A DNA stretch of 64,000 nucleotides from BJGV01 sp965205785 (GTDB lineage Bacteria; Pseudomonadota; Gammaproteobacteria; Burkholderiales; Nitrosomonadaceae). The DNA lies in assembly GCA_965205785.1 (NCBI GenBank), contig OZ242188.1:1984001-2048000 (forward strand). Reading direction: 5' to 3'. Under the pieces are notes generated by a model. That model did no database searches. It was not told the origin of the DNA and saw only the letters and a list, made by a program, of their open reading frames with translations. Numbering within the stretch: the first letter of the stretch is position 1; the number at the start of each line of letters is the position of its first letter. Positions 35,184 to 44,585 of this stretch are shown one piece after another. A program made the position numbers and the translations under genes.

Positions 35184-36566
35184 CTACCAATCTTCCATCA
35201 TTTTCGGATTATGTTCTAAAGGTTCAAAATTATTTGTAACCAAATCACGTAATGATATATCTCCAACAGATGAGTCAACAGCTCGTTGTATTTGATTTAA
35301 AACCTGCTCTACAGGCTGTGGGGCCGGTAATTTTTCTGGTGACAGAAGACGTTCTTCTCCGGCAATCTGCATGGTATTTAGTACCTGCGTGACTGTGACT
35401 AGAGATGGATCACGTGCTGGTAGATAAGCTGGCGGGTCATCTCCATTCTGCACAATAAATTCCTGGCGCTCCAAAGCATCAAGTACTGTCTGAAGAACAT
35501 GTACTGGTACCCCAAGTATTCGTTTAAATTCAGACACTGAAAGCATTGGCTCACCATCAAGAAACTTGCCTGCTACTAAACACATAATTGAAAGTGCAAT
35601 ACGTTCACGCATCCGATTACTCAACCGGTCACTTAGTCTGGGTTGCTTATCCCTGAAGTACAGATACTCCTGATGTTGAATATAGAATGCAACGCTAGCT
35701 CCAAATAACAGGATAAGCCAACATAAATAAAGCCAAATCATAAAAAGTATTAGAATCGCAAGTCCTGAATAAACTGCAGCGTAATTATTCGAAGATGCTA
35801 CAAAGGTTGCAAAGATCCATCCTGCAGATTGCCAGGCAATTCCGCTAACCAAACCGCCAATTAACGCCGGCTTAAATCTTACCTGCGTATTAGGAATAAA
35901 CATATATACAAAAGTAAAAAATGAGCTTACAAGGAAATAAGGCACAAGCTTACTCATCATTTTTACAGTATCGTCTAATATCCCAATTTCCATCATGCCA
36001 CGCATCGCGTCGTGGCTCATTACTGTTGCAGTAATACCAAGCGCAGAGAACACTAGAATTGGACCAATCATGATTACACTAAGATAACGTACAACTCTTT
36101 CACCAATACGCCTAGGACTCTGAATATGCCAGATATAATTTAATGACTGTTCAATTTTTTGCATCAAAGAAATTGCCGTATATAGAAGTAGTGCCAATCC
36201 AACAGCACCAAGAACACCGACATTCATATTTTCTATGAATTGCACAATATTAGCTGCTATTTCTTTACCTTCCTCTCCCAAAGGCTCAAGAAATGTTAAT
36301 AACATTGGCTGAATTTTATTATAAACACCAAATGCTTTTAATACTGAGAAGCATAACGCAAGCAAGGGAACGATTGAAAGTAATGTCGTATATACCAGAC
36401 TCATTGCACGCAATGTAAGCTGACCATGCACAATATCTTGTACGAGTATTAATATGGTCCGCGAAATCCTTATCCCATATACCTTCCAAATTGTCTGTGG
36501 ACCAGATTGTTCCTCCCAGATAAGTTTCTGGAAGCGACTCAGTATATCTGTAGAGAAGATTTTCAT
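35184..36566 (-). CDS. YihY/UPF0761 family inner-membrane protein
   Basis: A 460-residue protein. The membrane part (about 30-300) has six predicted helices and the family motif AMSLVYTTLLSIVPLLALCFS near residue 55. A conserved GLVSGIAWQSAGWIFA and YSGLAILILFMIWLYLCW follow. The C-terminal 150 residues form a soluble region with a winged-helix-like segment (FKRILGVPVHVLQTVLDALE), typical of betaproteobacterial members. It was once called BrkB or RNase BN; neither activity is supported now. The transport substrate is unknown. Confidence 0.9.
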   Translation of the reverse strand: MKIFSTDILSRFQKLIWEEQSGPQTIWKVYGIRISRTILILVQDIVHGQLTLRAMSLVYTTLLSIVPLLALCFSVLKAFGVYNKIQPMLLTFLEPLGEEGKEIAANIVQFIENMNVGVLGAVGLALLLYTAISLMQKIEQSLNYIWHIQSPRRIGERVVRYLSVIMIGPILVFSALGITATVMSHDAMRGMMEIGILDDTVKMMSKLVPYFLVSSFFTFVYMFIPNTQVRFKPALIGGLVSGIAWQSAGWIFATFVASSNNYAAVYSGLAILILFMIWLYLCWLILLFGASVAFYIQHQEYLYFRDKQPRLSDRLSNRMRERIALSIMCLVAGKFLDGEPMLSVSEFKRILGVPVHVLQTVLDALERQEFIVQNGDDPPAYLPARDPSLVTVTQVLNTMQIAGEERLLSPEKLPAPQPVEQVLNQIQRAVDSSVGDISLRDLVTNNFEPLEHNPKMMEDW

Positions 36567-36618
36567 TTAGTAAGTAGCAGTTATAGCTAGAACATAATTT
36601 TTTTCATTATTATATATA

Positions 36619-36861
36619 TTATGCTGTTTTATTAGCGCCAGGAATTTCTTTATCGCAATGTATGCATACGGGTGAAGTTATATAATTTAGTTTTTTACAA
36701 AATGGGCATGCTACCCTTTTTCCTTTGCTAATAAATACAAGAATAACTCCAAGTGGCCCAAGAATCAGGCCATAGAAAAATCCACTGATTCCCATCTTTT
36801 TACGTGAACCGAGAGCTGAACCAACTATTCCGCAAATCACTAATAATAAAACCCATTCCAC
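36619..36861 (-). CDS. Small membrane protein with C-terminal zinc ribbon
   Basis: An 80-residue protein with two membrane helices (about 3-17 and 27-44) joined by a glycine-rich turn, and a cytoplasmic CPFC...CIHC zinc ribbon (about 52-70). Similar small proteins are found in many bacteria without a known function. AGGAGGTTTC precedes the ATG. Its operon context is uninformative. Confidence 0.65.
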   Translation of the reverse strand: MEWVLLLVICGIVGSALGSRKKMGISGFFYGLILGPLGVILVFISKGKRVACPFCKKLNYITSPVCIHCDKEIPGANKTA

Positions 36862-37020
36862 AGAAACCTCCTATATTCTTATTTATTCAATATATTGATA
36901 TTAATTAGAATATTACAATCACCATTTTATCAGTTCTGTAATCTGAATTTAAATGGATTACAAGTAATACTGAGAATTAGGTGTTACCAGGGTAAAACAC
37001 TTTAAAATTTTAGAATAAGT

Positions 37021-37047
37021 GTAACCAGTTTGTCCAAAATACGTATT
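37021..37047 (+). promoter_or_regulatory. SigF-type ECF promoter motif before arsS
   Basis: GTAACC (37021-37026), a 15-nt spacer and CGTATT (37042-37047). The same -35, spacing and -10 occur before bufA at 58774-58748 (minus strand). The predicted start near 37054 leaves a leader of about 70 nt before the arsS ATG. No other GTAACC in the window that I examined has CGTAT at 15-16 nt. Confidence 0.65.
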
Positions 37048-37121
37048 ATTACTAGAACAAACAGTATTTATATCTTCCGGTGTGCCAAAACAGCAATTTT
37101 TATAATTATCAGGGATAAGGT

Positions 37122-38102
37122 ATGCATGCCACTCTACCACTACTAAAAACTACAAATTTCCCAAATCTAAATCGAGATCAGCTTATAACCCTTCAAATTA
37201 ACCTTGGTTATCGCTGTAATCAGTCCTGCATACACTGTCATGTCAATGCCGGGCCAACACGAAATGAAATGATGGATAGTGAAATACTTAAGCTTATCCC
37301 AGAAGTACTTGTTGCTCGGAACATTACAACACTTGATCTTACTGGTGGGGCTCCTGAGTTACACAAGGAATTTAGGGTGCTGGTAAAAAAGGCTGTTTCC
37401 TTAGGAGTTAAAGTTATTGATCGCTGTAATCTAACAATCCTATATGAGCCTGGTCAAGATGATTTAGCCACATTTCTAGCCGAACAACAAGTAGAAATTA
37501 TTGCTTCACTTCCTTGCTACTCAATTGCAGATGTAGACAAACAACGTGGTGAAGGTGTCTTTGATAAAAGTATTCTTGCTTTACAAAAACTAAACTCGCT
37601 TGGCTATGGCTGTAAAGACACAGGACTGATACTCAATTTAGTATATAACCCGCAAGGTCCTTCATTACCGCCAGATCAAACTAAGCTGCAATCTATTTAT
37701 AAAAAAGAGTTACATAAAAATTTCGGAATTTCATTTAATGAGCTATTTACTATAACCAATATGCCCATACAACGTTTTGGATCAACATTGATTTCAAAAG
37801 GTAAGTTCAACGACTACATGCAATTACTAAAAGACAATTTTACAGAAATAAATTATTCAAATGTAATGTGTCGTAACCTTATCAGCGTTGACTGGGAGGG
37901 TTATCTATATGATTGTGATTTTAATCAGCAATTAGGACTAGAGTTAAGCAGGGATGGACAATCAATAGAAAAATTAAAGAGAAAACCTCATTTACGTGAC
38001 TTATTAAATGAAGATCCGTTCGGATGGGCAATCCAAGTGGCTGATCATTGCTACGGTTGCACTGCTGCACAAGGCAGTAGCTGTAGTGGCGCAATTACAT
38101 GA
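37122..38102 (+). CDS. arsS: Arsenosugar biosynthesis radical SAM protein ArsS
   Basis: A 326-residue radical SAM enzyme. The 4Fe-4S motif is C-N-Q-S-C-I-H-C (C-x3-C-x2-C) at about 32-39 in LGYRCNQSCIHCHVNAGP. The SPASM-like cysteine end is DHCYGCTAAQGSSCSG. ArsS adds the 5'-deoxyadenosyl group to methylated arsenic, giving the precursor of arsenosugars. Some relatives have selenocysteine in the C-terminal motif; here it is plain cysteine. It starts the operon that ends with arsM and a PiT transporter. AGGGATAAGG precedes the ATG, and a SigF-type promoter motif lies at 37021-37047. Confidence 0.9.
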   Translation: MHATLPLLKTTNFPNLNRDQLITLQINLGYRCNQSCIHCHVNAGPTRNEMMDSEILKLIPEVLVARNITTLDLTGGAPELHKEFRVLVKKAVSLGVKVIDRCNLTILYEPGQDDLATFLAEQQVEIIASLPCYSIADVDKQRGEGVFDKSILALQKLNSLGYGCKDTGLILNLVYNPQGPSLPPDQTKLQSIYKKELHKNFGISFNELFTITNMPIQRFGSTLISKGKFNDYMQLLKDNFTEINYSNVMCRNLISVDWEGYLYDCDFNQQLGLELSRDGQSIEKLKRKPHLRDLLNEDPFGWAIQVADHCYGCTAAQGSSCSGAIT

Positions 38103-38115
38103 ATAAAACCAAGAA

Positions 38116-40263
38116 ATGAGAAAATCGACAATTATTTTTGTTCTATCCTTGATATCAATTTTTTTTATATTTGATTTAGATTCATACTTATCTTTCCAGA
38201 ATCTTAAATCCAGTTTAGAACAATTCAAAACGTGGCACATAGATTCGCCAGTATTGACAGGACTAATCTTTTTCTTAATTTATATTGCAGTTACTGGACT
38301 GTCTTTACCAGGCGCTGCAGTAATGACTCTTGCAGCAGGCGCTTTGTTTGGCCTATTGTGGGGAACAATAATTGTTTCATTTGCTTCCAGCATCGGCGCA
38401 ACCTTGGCTTTTTTAGTCTCACGCTTTCTATTTCGTGATGCTATTCAGCAGCGCTTTGGAGAACGACTACATACCATCAATGAGGGTATGGCGAGAGATG
38501 GCAAATTCTATCTATTTACTCTTCGCCTCGTGCCAATATTCCCTTTTTTTATCGTTAATCTTTTAATGGGATTAACTCCAATTCGTACAGTTGGTTATTA
38601 CTGGGTAAGCCAAGTAGGAATGCTTGCCGGTACACTCGTTTATGTAAATGCTGGGACACATCTTGCTAACATATCAGGACTGGATAGTATCCTCTCACCT
38701 GGGCTACTAATTTCATTCACTTTATTAGGAGTGTTTCCTTTATTAGCTAAATGGCTATTACGGTTCCTACAGCGCAGGCGTGTATATGCTAAATGGAAAC
38801 GTCCAGAAAATTTTGATCGTAATCTAATAGTAATCGGAGCAGGTGCTGCTGGATTGGTGACAGCTTATATTGGTGCTGCTGTTAAGGCAAAAGTAACCTT
38901 AATTGAAGCGGAAAAAATGGGTGGAGATTGTCTTAATTATGGGTGCGTCCCAAGTAAAACCCTGATTAAATCAGCTCGTATAAGACATCAATTAATTCAC
39001 GGAGATAAATATGGTCTGAAGGCTAATACACCAGAATTTAGTTTTAAAGAAATAATGGCACGTGTACATGAGGCAATTCGCACCATAGCACCGCATGACA
39101 GTACCAAGCGCTATACAAAATTAGGAGTAGAAGTATTAAAGGGCTATGCTTATATTAAAGACCCGTGGACTGTTGAGATAAAACTCTATAACGGAGATAT
39201 ACAACGTTTAACTACAAGAAATATTGTAATTGCAACAGGTGCAAAACCGATAGTCCCAACCTTACCAGGTTTAGATAAAGTTGATTATGTCACCAGTGAC
39301 ACAATTTGGGATAAGTTTGCTAAAAAAGACTCATTGCCATCACGATTAATCGTACTTGGTGGAGGGCCTATTGGCTGCGAGCTAGCGCAAAGTTTTTCTC
39401 GTCTAGGATCAAAAGTTACACAGCTCGTGAGAACTTCACGAATTTTGGTTCGGGAAGATAAAGAGGTTTCTGAAATTGTACAATCTTCACTCAAGCAGGA
39501 CGGCGTACATATACTTACAGATCATAGAGCTCTATATTGTGAACGTGATGGAGATCAAAAATTTATTACTGTTACTAATGATGGGACAGAGCAACGTATC
39601 GAATTTGATGAATTACTATGTGCTGTAGGACGTAAAGCACGGTTAACGGGATACGGCCTAGAAGAGTTAGGCATTGAAACACAAAATACAGTAGTAACTA
39701 ATGAATACCTAGAAACACTCTACCCTAATATTTTTGCTGCTGGTGATGTGGCTGGGCCATTCCAGTTTACCCATACCGCATCGCACCAAGCCTGGTATGC
39801 GGCAGTGAATGCTCTTTTTGGTAACCTTAAAAAATTTAAGGTAGATTATTCGATTATACCTAGAGCCACCTTTGTTGATCCTGAAGTTGCTAGAGTAGGA
39901 CTTAATGAGCAAGAAGCAATAAAACAAAATGTTCCATATGAAATAACAAGATATAAATTTGATGAACTTGATCGGGCAGTTACAGATAGTTCGACGCATG
40001 GCTTCGTTAAAGTACTAACAACACCTGACAGAGATCATATTCTGGGTGCAACTATTGTAGGAGAACACGCGGGAGATTTACTGGCTGAGTTTGTATTAGC
40101 AATGAAGTATAAATTAGGGCTCTCAAAGATTCTTAGCACTATCCATATTTACCCGACATTAGCTGAAGCAAATAAAAACGTCGCGGGTATATGGAAAATA
40201 AAACATACTTCAAAACGCCTATTAATGTGGCTATTCCGTTATCACACATGGAGAAGGCAGTAG
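38116..40263 (+). CDS. VTT-domain membrane protein fused to MerA/Lpd-type flavin disulfide reductase
   Basis: A 715-residue fusion. The N-terminal TVP38/TMEM64 (VTT) membrane domain (about 1-225) includes GLSLPGAAVMTLAAGALFG and LRLVPIFPFFIVNLLMG. A basic linker RRRVYAKWKRP leads to a complete class I pyridine-nucleotide disulfide reductase (about 236-690). It has FAD-binding VIGAGAAGLVTA, the redox pair Cys272/Cys277 in CLNYGCVPSK, NAD-binding LGGGPIGCELAQSF, and FAAGDVAG. There is no MerA N-terminal HMA domain or C-terminal cysteine pair, so mercury reduction is unlikely. It starts 13 bp after arsS, so it likely supplies reduced thiol or quinone at the membrane for arsenic handling (inference). 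Confidence 0.88.
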   Translation: MRKSTIIFVLSLISIFFIFDLDSYLSFQNLKSSLEQFKTWHIDSPVLTGLIFFLIYIAVTGLSLPGAAVMTLAAGALFGLLWGTIIVSFASSIGATLAFLVSRFLFRDAIQQRFGERLHTINEGMARDGKFYLFTLRLVPIFPFFIVNLLMGLTPIRTVGYYWVSQVGMLAGTLVYVNAGTHLANISGLDSILSPGLLISFTLLGVFPLLAKWLLRFLQRRRVYAKWKRPENFDRNLIVIGAGAAGLVTAYIGAAVKAKVTLIEAEKMGGDCLNYGCVPSKTLIKSARIRHQLIHGDKYGLKANTPEFSFKEIMARVHEAIRTIAPHDSTKRYTKLGVEVLKGYAYIKDPWTVEIKLYNGDIQRLTTRNIVIATGAKPIVPTLPGLDKVDYVTSDTIWDKFAKKDSLPSRLIVLGGGPIGCELAQSFSRLGSKVTQLVRTSRILVREDKEVSEIVQSSLKQDGVHILTDHRALYCERDGDQKFITVTNDGTEQRIEFDELLCAVGRKARLTGYGLEELGIETQNTVVTNEYLETLYPNIFAAGDVAGPFQFTHTASHQAWYAAVNALFGNLKKFKVDYSIIPRATFVDPEVARVGLNEQEAIKQNVPYEITRYKFDELDRAVTDSSTHGFVKVLTTPDRDHILGATIVGEHAGDLLAEFVLAMKYKLGLSKILSTIHIYPTLAEANKNVAGIWKIKHTSKRLLMWLFRYHTWRRQ

Positions 40264-40268
40264 TCTAA

Positions 40269-40961
40269 GTGTCTACAATTCTTATGAAACTATCGATAAT
40301 CATACCTATTTTAAATGAAGCTCATAGGATTCCTCAATTACTTGAAGAATTAAAGCGATTTGAACAGAGTAACTGCGAAATAATTATTGTTGATGGGGGT
40401 AGTAATGACAATTCTGCTGAAATAGCAAAACATGCTGGATTTAGAGTTGAAGAAACAACCCGTGGTCGTGCCCACCAAATGAATATCGGTGCGAAGCTGG
40501 CTACAGGTTCAATTCTATTATTTCTACATGCTGATACACAACTTCCAGATACTGCAGATTTGCAGGTTAAAAAAATATTTTCTGACAATTTGTATTCTTG
40601 TTGGGGATACTTCCGAATCCGTATATCTGGAGACTCTAAGATGTTTTATGTAGTAGGATTTATGATGAACCTACGATCATATTTAACAAGTATTGTTACT
40701 GGAGATCAGGTTATATTCGCTAAAAAAAATGATTTCCTAAAAGCCGGGTGTTTTCCAGAGCAATTATTGATGGAAGACATTGAATTATCTAAAAGACTAC
40801 GTACACTTTCACGTCCCTGTTGTGTTAATTCTTATGCCACAACTTCCGGTCGACGCTGGGAGCTACATGGAATCTGGCGCACAATCTTTCTTATGTGGCG
40901 TCTTCGCTGGGATTACTGGCGAGGTATTCCCGCTAACAAGCTAGCAGGAAAATACCAATGA
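40269..40961 (+). CDS. TIGR04283-family glycosyltransferase, arsenosugar operon
   Basis: A 230-residue GT2-fold glycosyltransferase. It has the Rossmann start LSIIIPILNEAHRIPQLL, DxD-like IIIVDGGSNDNSAEIA and LFLHADTQLP, and a C-terminal RRWELHGIWRTI. The TIGR04283 group travels with arsS and arsM in arsenosugar operons, where it is proposed to act on the ribose moiety. GTG at 40269 is taken as start; an ATG at 40284 (MKLSIIIP) fits the family equally well and would give 225 residues. Its stop overlaps the next start as ATGA. Confidence 0.85.
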   Translation: MSTILMKLSIIIPILNEAHRIPQLLEELKRFEQSNCEIIIVDGGSNDNSAEIAKHAGFRVEETTRGRAHQMNIGAKLATGSILLFLHADTQLPDTADLQVKKIFSDNLYSCWGYFRIRISGDSKMFYVVGFMMNLRSYLTSIVTGDQVIFAKKNDFLKAGCFPEQLLMEDIELSKRLRTLSRPCCVNSYATTSGRRWELHGIWRTIFLMWRLRWDYWRGIPANKLAGKYQ

Positions 40962-41584
40962 GACCTATTCGTATAATAGTTTTTACCAAAGCAGCACAAC
41001 CAGGTTTTACTAAGACACGCCTTATACCCGCCCTTGGAAAACAAGGGGCCGCTTACCTAGCTCAACGAATGCTAATACATACATTAAATCAATCTCTAGA
41101 ATCTAAAATTGGTCCTGTTGAATTATGTGTCACTCCACATCCATCAAATAAATATTGGCAAAGTCTTGAAATATCGGCTGAATTGGAATACTCAGATCAG
41201 GGTAAAGGTAACTTAGGAGAGCGATTATCACGTGCTACTCGACGTGTTATTGACAATGGAGAATCGGTCTTACTTATAGGAACTGACTGTATTGAATTAA
41301 CTGCCCTTCATTTGCAACAAGCTAAAAATACTTTACGTAATTTTGATTCAATATTGATACCAGCAACTGATGGCGGCTATGTGTTACTTGGCTTGAATTT
41401 TTTTCATCCTTCTTTATTTAAATCAATTAAATGGAGCACAGCTACTGTTTGTGCTGAAACTATTGATCGATTGAAAGAATTAAGTATGTCGGTATATAGC
41501 TTTCCTTGTATGCGTGATATTGATGATCCAGGTGACTTAAAGTTTTTACCCAGCAAATGGAAAGAGGAGAAATATGTTTATTAA
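40958..41584 (+). CDS. TIGR04282-family glycosyltransferase (DUF2064), arsenosugar operon
   Basis: A 208-residue nucleotidyl/glycosyltransferase-A-fold protein. The markers are RIIVFTKAAQPGFTKTRLIPALG, LLIGTDCIELTALHL, PATDGGYVLLGL and MRDIDDPGDL. Such proteins are almost always next to TIGR04283 enzymes. It overlaps its neighbours on both sides (4 bp with the preceding gene, 11 bp with the DUF3047 gene), showing tight coupling. The exact sugar is not deducible. Confidence 0.85.
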   Translation: MRPIRIIVFTKAAQPGFTKTRLIPALGKQGAAYLAQRMLIHTLNQSLESKIGPVELCVTPHPSNKYWQSLEISAELEYSDQGKGNLGERLSRATRRVIDNGESVLLIGTDCIELTALHLQQAKNTLRNFDSILIPATDGGYVLLGLNFFHPSLFKSIKWSTATVCAETIDRLKELSMSVYSFPCMRDIDDPGDLKFLPSKWKEEKYVY

Positions 41585-42317
41585 GTCGGCAATAATAGCA
41601 CTCGGTTTTTTTAGTATGAGCGCTTCAGCACAAAGCATAATCAATTATGTAGGTAATTTTGTTTCCAATAGTAATGCCACTCCCCCAGCTCCCTGGCAGA
41701 TTATTCAATTTGATAAAAGTATACCTTCCACACAGTATCAAATAATTACTTGGGATAATGTGGTTGCAGTAGAAGCAAAAGCTAACGCAAGCATGTCATT
41801 ATTAGCAAGGCCAATTTCAGTGGATCTTAGGCATACACCTGTTTTATGCTGGCGTTGGAGAGTTGATGAACCACTTAAAACTGCAAATATGGCAACCAAA
41901 TCTGGCGATGACTATGCAGCACGAGTATACCTTGCATTCAGTTTGCCTCCAGACAAAATTAGCTTCGTTACCAAAGCTAAACTTAAGCTAGCACGCACCC
42001 TTTACGGAAAGCATGTTCCAGACATTGCAATCAATTATGTCTGGGATAATCGATATCCAATTGGCACTCAACAATCTAATGCCTACACCGAACGCACACA
42101 AATGATGGTATTACGCTCAGGATCTAGTCATGCTGGAAAATGGGTAACAGAACGACGAAATATAGTAAGGGATGCAATACAAATTCTTAATATTGATCGA
42201 TTCACCCTAACTTTACTTGCTGTAGCAGCTGATACAGATAATACCGGTGAGTATGCCCATTCTGGTTTTGCAAATCTACATTTTGTACCTAAGAATACAA
42301 AATGTAATTTCTCATAA
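41574..42317 (+). CDS. DUF3047 periplasmic protein
   Basis: A 247-residue protein with a signal peptide (about 1-19, ending ASA). The DUF3047 core contains CWRWRVDEPLKTANMATKSGDDYAARVYLAF and VGVAADTDN-type end LLAVAADTDNTGEYAHSGFANLHF. The fold is predicted to be a beta-jelly-roll of unknown ligand. It overlaps the preceding gene by 11 bp. A role with the arsenosugar genes is inferred from position only; DUF3047 proteins also occur elsewhere. Confidence 0.8.
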   Translation: MFIKSAIIALGFFSMSASAQSIINYVGNFVSNSNATPPAPWQIIQFDKSIPSTQYQIITWDNVVAVEAKANASMSLLARPISVDLRHTPVLCWRWRVDEPLKTANMATKSGDDYAARVYLAFSLPPDKISFVTKAKLKLARTLYGKHVPDIAINYVWDNRYPIGTQQSNAYTERTQMMVLRSGSSHAGKWVTERRNIVRDAIQILNIDRFTLTLLAVAADTDNTGEYAHSGFANLHFVPKNTKCNFS

Positions 42318-42370
42318 TTAAATAATTTGCTGAATTAAAAAATTATTTTGTAATTATCAGGAGAATAACT

Positions 42371-43411
42371 ATGCATGATATTGTTCAAGATTATTACGGC
42401 AACCAACTAAAACATACGGATGATCTAAAGACTAACGCTTGCTGTGATACTAATCAAATTCCGACATGGTTAAAACCACTTCTTTCACGGATTCATCCAG
42501 AAATACTTTCGCGCTATTATGGTTGTGGGTTGATCTGCCCTCCTCTACTTGAAGGCTGTCGAGTACTAGATCTTGGTTGTGGATCAGGACGAGATGTTTA
42601 CCTGTTGTCTCAGCTTGTGGGAGCATCAGGAGAAGTGATAGGTGTTGATATGACTGAGGAACAACTTACAGTTGCTAAAAAATATAATGACTTTCATTCA
42701 AAAATTTTTGGCTATAAAAATATTAGTTTTCTACAAGGTTACATAGAACAACTGGATAAATTAAACCTAGAATCAAATAGCTTTGATGTAATCGTATCAA
42801 ATTGTGTTGTTAATCTGTCACCGGATAAAGATGCAGTATTAAATGGTATCCATCATTTACTTAAAGAGGGTGGTGAATTTTATTTCTCAGATATATATGC
42901 TGATCGACGAGTCCCAGATACAGTGCGTAATGATCCGGTACTCTATGGTGAGTGTCTTGGTGGTGCTTTATATTGGAACGATTTTCTGCGGCTTGCACAG
43001 CGACAAGGGTTTGCAGACCCACGCCTAGTTACAGATAAACCTTTATTAATTACAAATCCTGAATTGGCATTACGAATTGGTAACCTCCGATTCTTTTCTG
43101 CAACTTACCGACTGTTTAAATTAGAAGGATTAGAGAGCTCATGTGAAAATCATGGTCAGGTAGTAGTTTATCGTGGAAATATTCCTGAGTATGAGGATCA
43201 ATTTATATTAGACAAACATCATAGTATAGAGACAGGGAAAAAATTTCCTGTATGTGGTAATACCTGGCGTATGTTACATGACACACGCTATACAAAAAAT
43301 TTCAATTTTATAGGTGATTTCTCTGATCATTTGGGCATCTTTCCGGGCTGTGGAAGTAATATGCCATTTGATACAACGGCAGACTCCAAAATATCCTCAA
43401 AATGTTGCTAA
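42371..43411 (+). CDS. arsM: Arsenite methyltransferase ArsM
   Basis: A 346-residue SAM-dependent As(III) methyltransferase. The Rossmann motif I is VLDLGCGSGRDVYLLSQL (about 65-82). The As-binding cysteines are candidates Cys52/Cys57, Cys145 (IVSNCVVNLSPDK) and Cys195 (LYGECLGGALY), the spacing expected for ArsM. The extended C-terminal domain holds FPVCGNTWRML and a final CC pair. It makes methyl- and dimethylarsenic, the substrate of ArsS. AGGAGAATAACT precedes the ATG and it follows DUF3047 by 53 bp. PiT follows by 34 bp. Confidence 0.92.
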   Translation: MHDIVQDYYGNQLKHTDDLKTNACCDTNQIPTWLKPLLSRIHPEILSRYYGCGLICPPLLEGCRVLDLGCGSGRDVYLLSQLVGASGEVIGVDMTEEQLTVAKKYNDFHSKIFGYKNISFLQGYIEQLDKLNLESNSFDVIVSNCVVNLSPDKDAVLNGIHHLLKEGGEFYFSDIYADRRVPDTVRNDPVLYGECLGGALYWNDFLRLAQRQGFADPRLVTDKPLLITNPELALRIGNLRFFSATYRLFKLEGLESSCENHGQVVVYRGNIPEYEDQFILDKHHSIETGKKFPVCGNTWRMLHDTRYTKNFNFIGDFSDHLGIFPGCGSNMPFDTTADSKISSKCC

Positions 43412-43445
43412 CTATTCATCAGGTCAAACTAGAAAGGATTAAGAA

Positions 43446-44531
43446 ATGGACTGGTTGTTAATTATAGCTGCTTTGTTTATTGCTTTTAGTAATGGTGCAA
43501 ATGACAACTTTAAAGGTTTTGCAACTGTATGGGGAGCAAATACACTTAGTTATCGCCAGGCACTATTTTTAGCAACTTCTGCAACGATAGCCGGTAGTAT
43601 TGCATCATTAATTCTAGCTGAGGAGCTTGTACAACATTTTTCTGGAAAGGGTCTGGTACCAGATATAGTAGCTAGCACACAATTATTTATATTAAGTGTT
43701 GCAACTGGTGCCGCAATGACTATTTTTCTTGCTACAAAGCTGGGACTTCCCGTTTCTACTACTCACGCCTTAATTGGTGGGCTTGTAGGAGCTGGACTAG
43801 CTCAAAGTGAAGGTGTTGTACATTTCGATAAGCTAGCTAATACTTTTATGTTACCTCTCTTAGTTAGTCCAATAATAGCAGTCATAATTGGAATATTAGC
43901 TCATAAATCATTTCATCTGACTCCAATTGAGGCTGATAAAGACTGTGCCTGTCTAGTAACACCCACGCAAACACTAGTTCCAAGTATAGACGGTGTTTTA
44001 ATGAGTCAATTTTCTACACCCAGTATTATTTTAGCAAGCAATACTACCTGTCAGCCTATAAAAACACCTATTAAAGTATTTATATCACGCAGTATGGATC
44101 ATCTTCATATTCTTTCTGCTATGACAATTTGTTTTGCACGTGGTGTAAACGATACACCAAAATTAACCGCATTACTTCTCGCAGCACACACATTACAGCT
44201 TAATACTTCTATTGCCATGATAGGATTGGCAATGGCAACAGGAGGGCTATTATTTGCAAAGCGCGTTGCAAAAACAATGAGTCAGAGCATAACAAAAATG
44301 AATCATACTCAGGGTTTAACTGCTAATTTAATTACGGCGTCTCTGGTACTCGTTGCAAGTAAATTTGGCTTACCTGTCTCAACGACACATGTTTCTGTTG
44401 GCTCTATCATCGGTGTGGGCGCAGGAGCCAAAACGCTTGATTGGAACACTCTACGTAATATTTTATTATCTTGGGTAGTAACATTACCATGTGCTGGTGG
44501 GATTGCATGGCTATTAAGCTCAATCATATAA
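43446..44531 (+). CDS. Inorganic phosphate transporter (PiT family)
   Basis: A 361-residue PiT carrier with two homologous halves, each carrying the signature: FSNGANDNFKGFATVWG near the start and CFARGVNDTPKLTALLL near residue 230. KLGLPVSTTHALIGG and KFGLPVSTTHVSVGS are the second motif of each half. About ten membrane helices are predicted. PiT proteins import phosphate-metal complexes and arsenate as a look-alike. Placement as the last gene of the arsM operon suggests it is expressed with arsenic modification, perhaps to secure phosphate or to bring arsenate to the pathway (inference). Confidence 0.88.
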   Translation: MDWLLIIAALFIAFSNGANDNFKGFATVWGANTLSYRQALFLATSATIAGSIASLILAEELVQHFSGKGLVPDIVASTQLFILSVATGAAMTIFLATKLGLPVSTTHALIGGLVGAGLAQSEGVVHFDKLANTFMLPLLVSPIIAVIIGILAHKSFHLTPIEADKDCACLVTPTQTLVPSIDGVLMSQFSTPSIILASNTTCQPIKTPIKVFISRSMDHLHILSAMTICFARGVNDTPKLTALLLAAHTLQLNTSIAMIGLAMATGGLLFAKRVAKTMSQSITKMNHTQGLTANLITASLVLVASKFGLPVSTTHVSVGSIIGVGAGAKTLDWNTLRNILLSWVVTLPCAGGIAWLLSSII

Positions 44532-44585
44532 AAACAAAATATGCCCTTACATAAATAATGACAAACTCTAATTTAGAGAGCTTCT

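Noticed and set aside
38116..40263. Mercuric reductase MerA
   Set aside because: There is no HMA domain and no C-terminal cysteine pair; only the redox CLNYGC motif, common to all class I disulfide reductases, is present.
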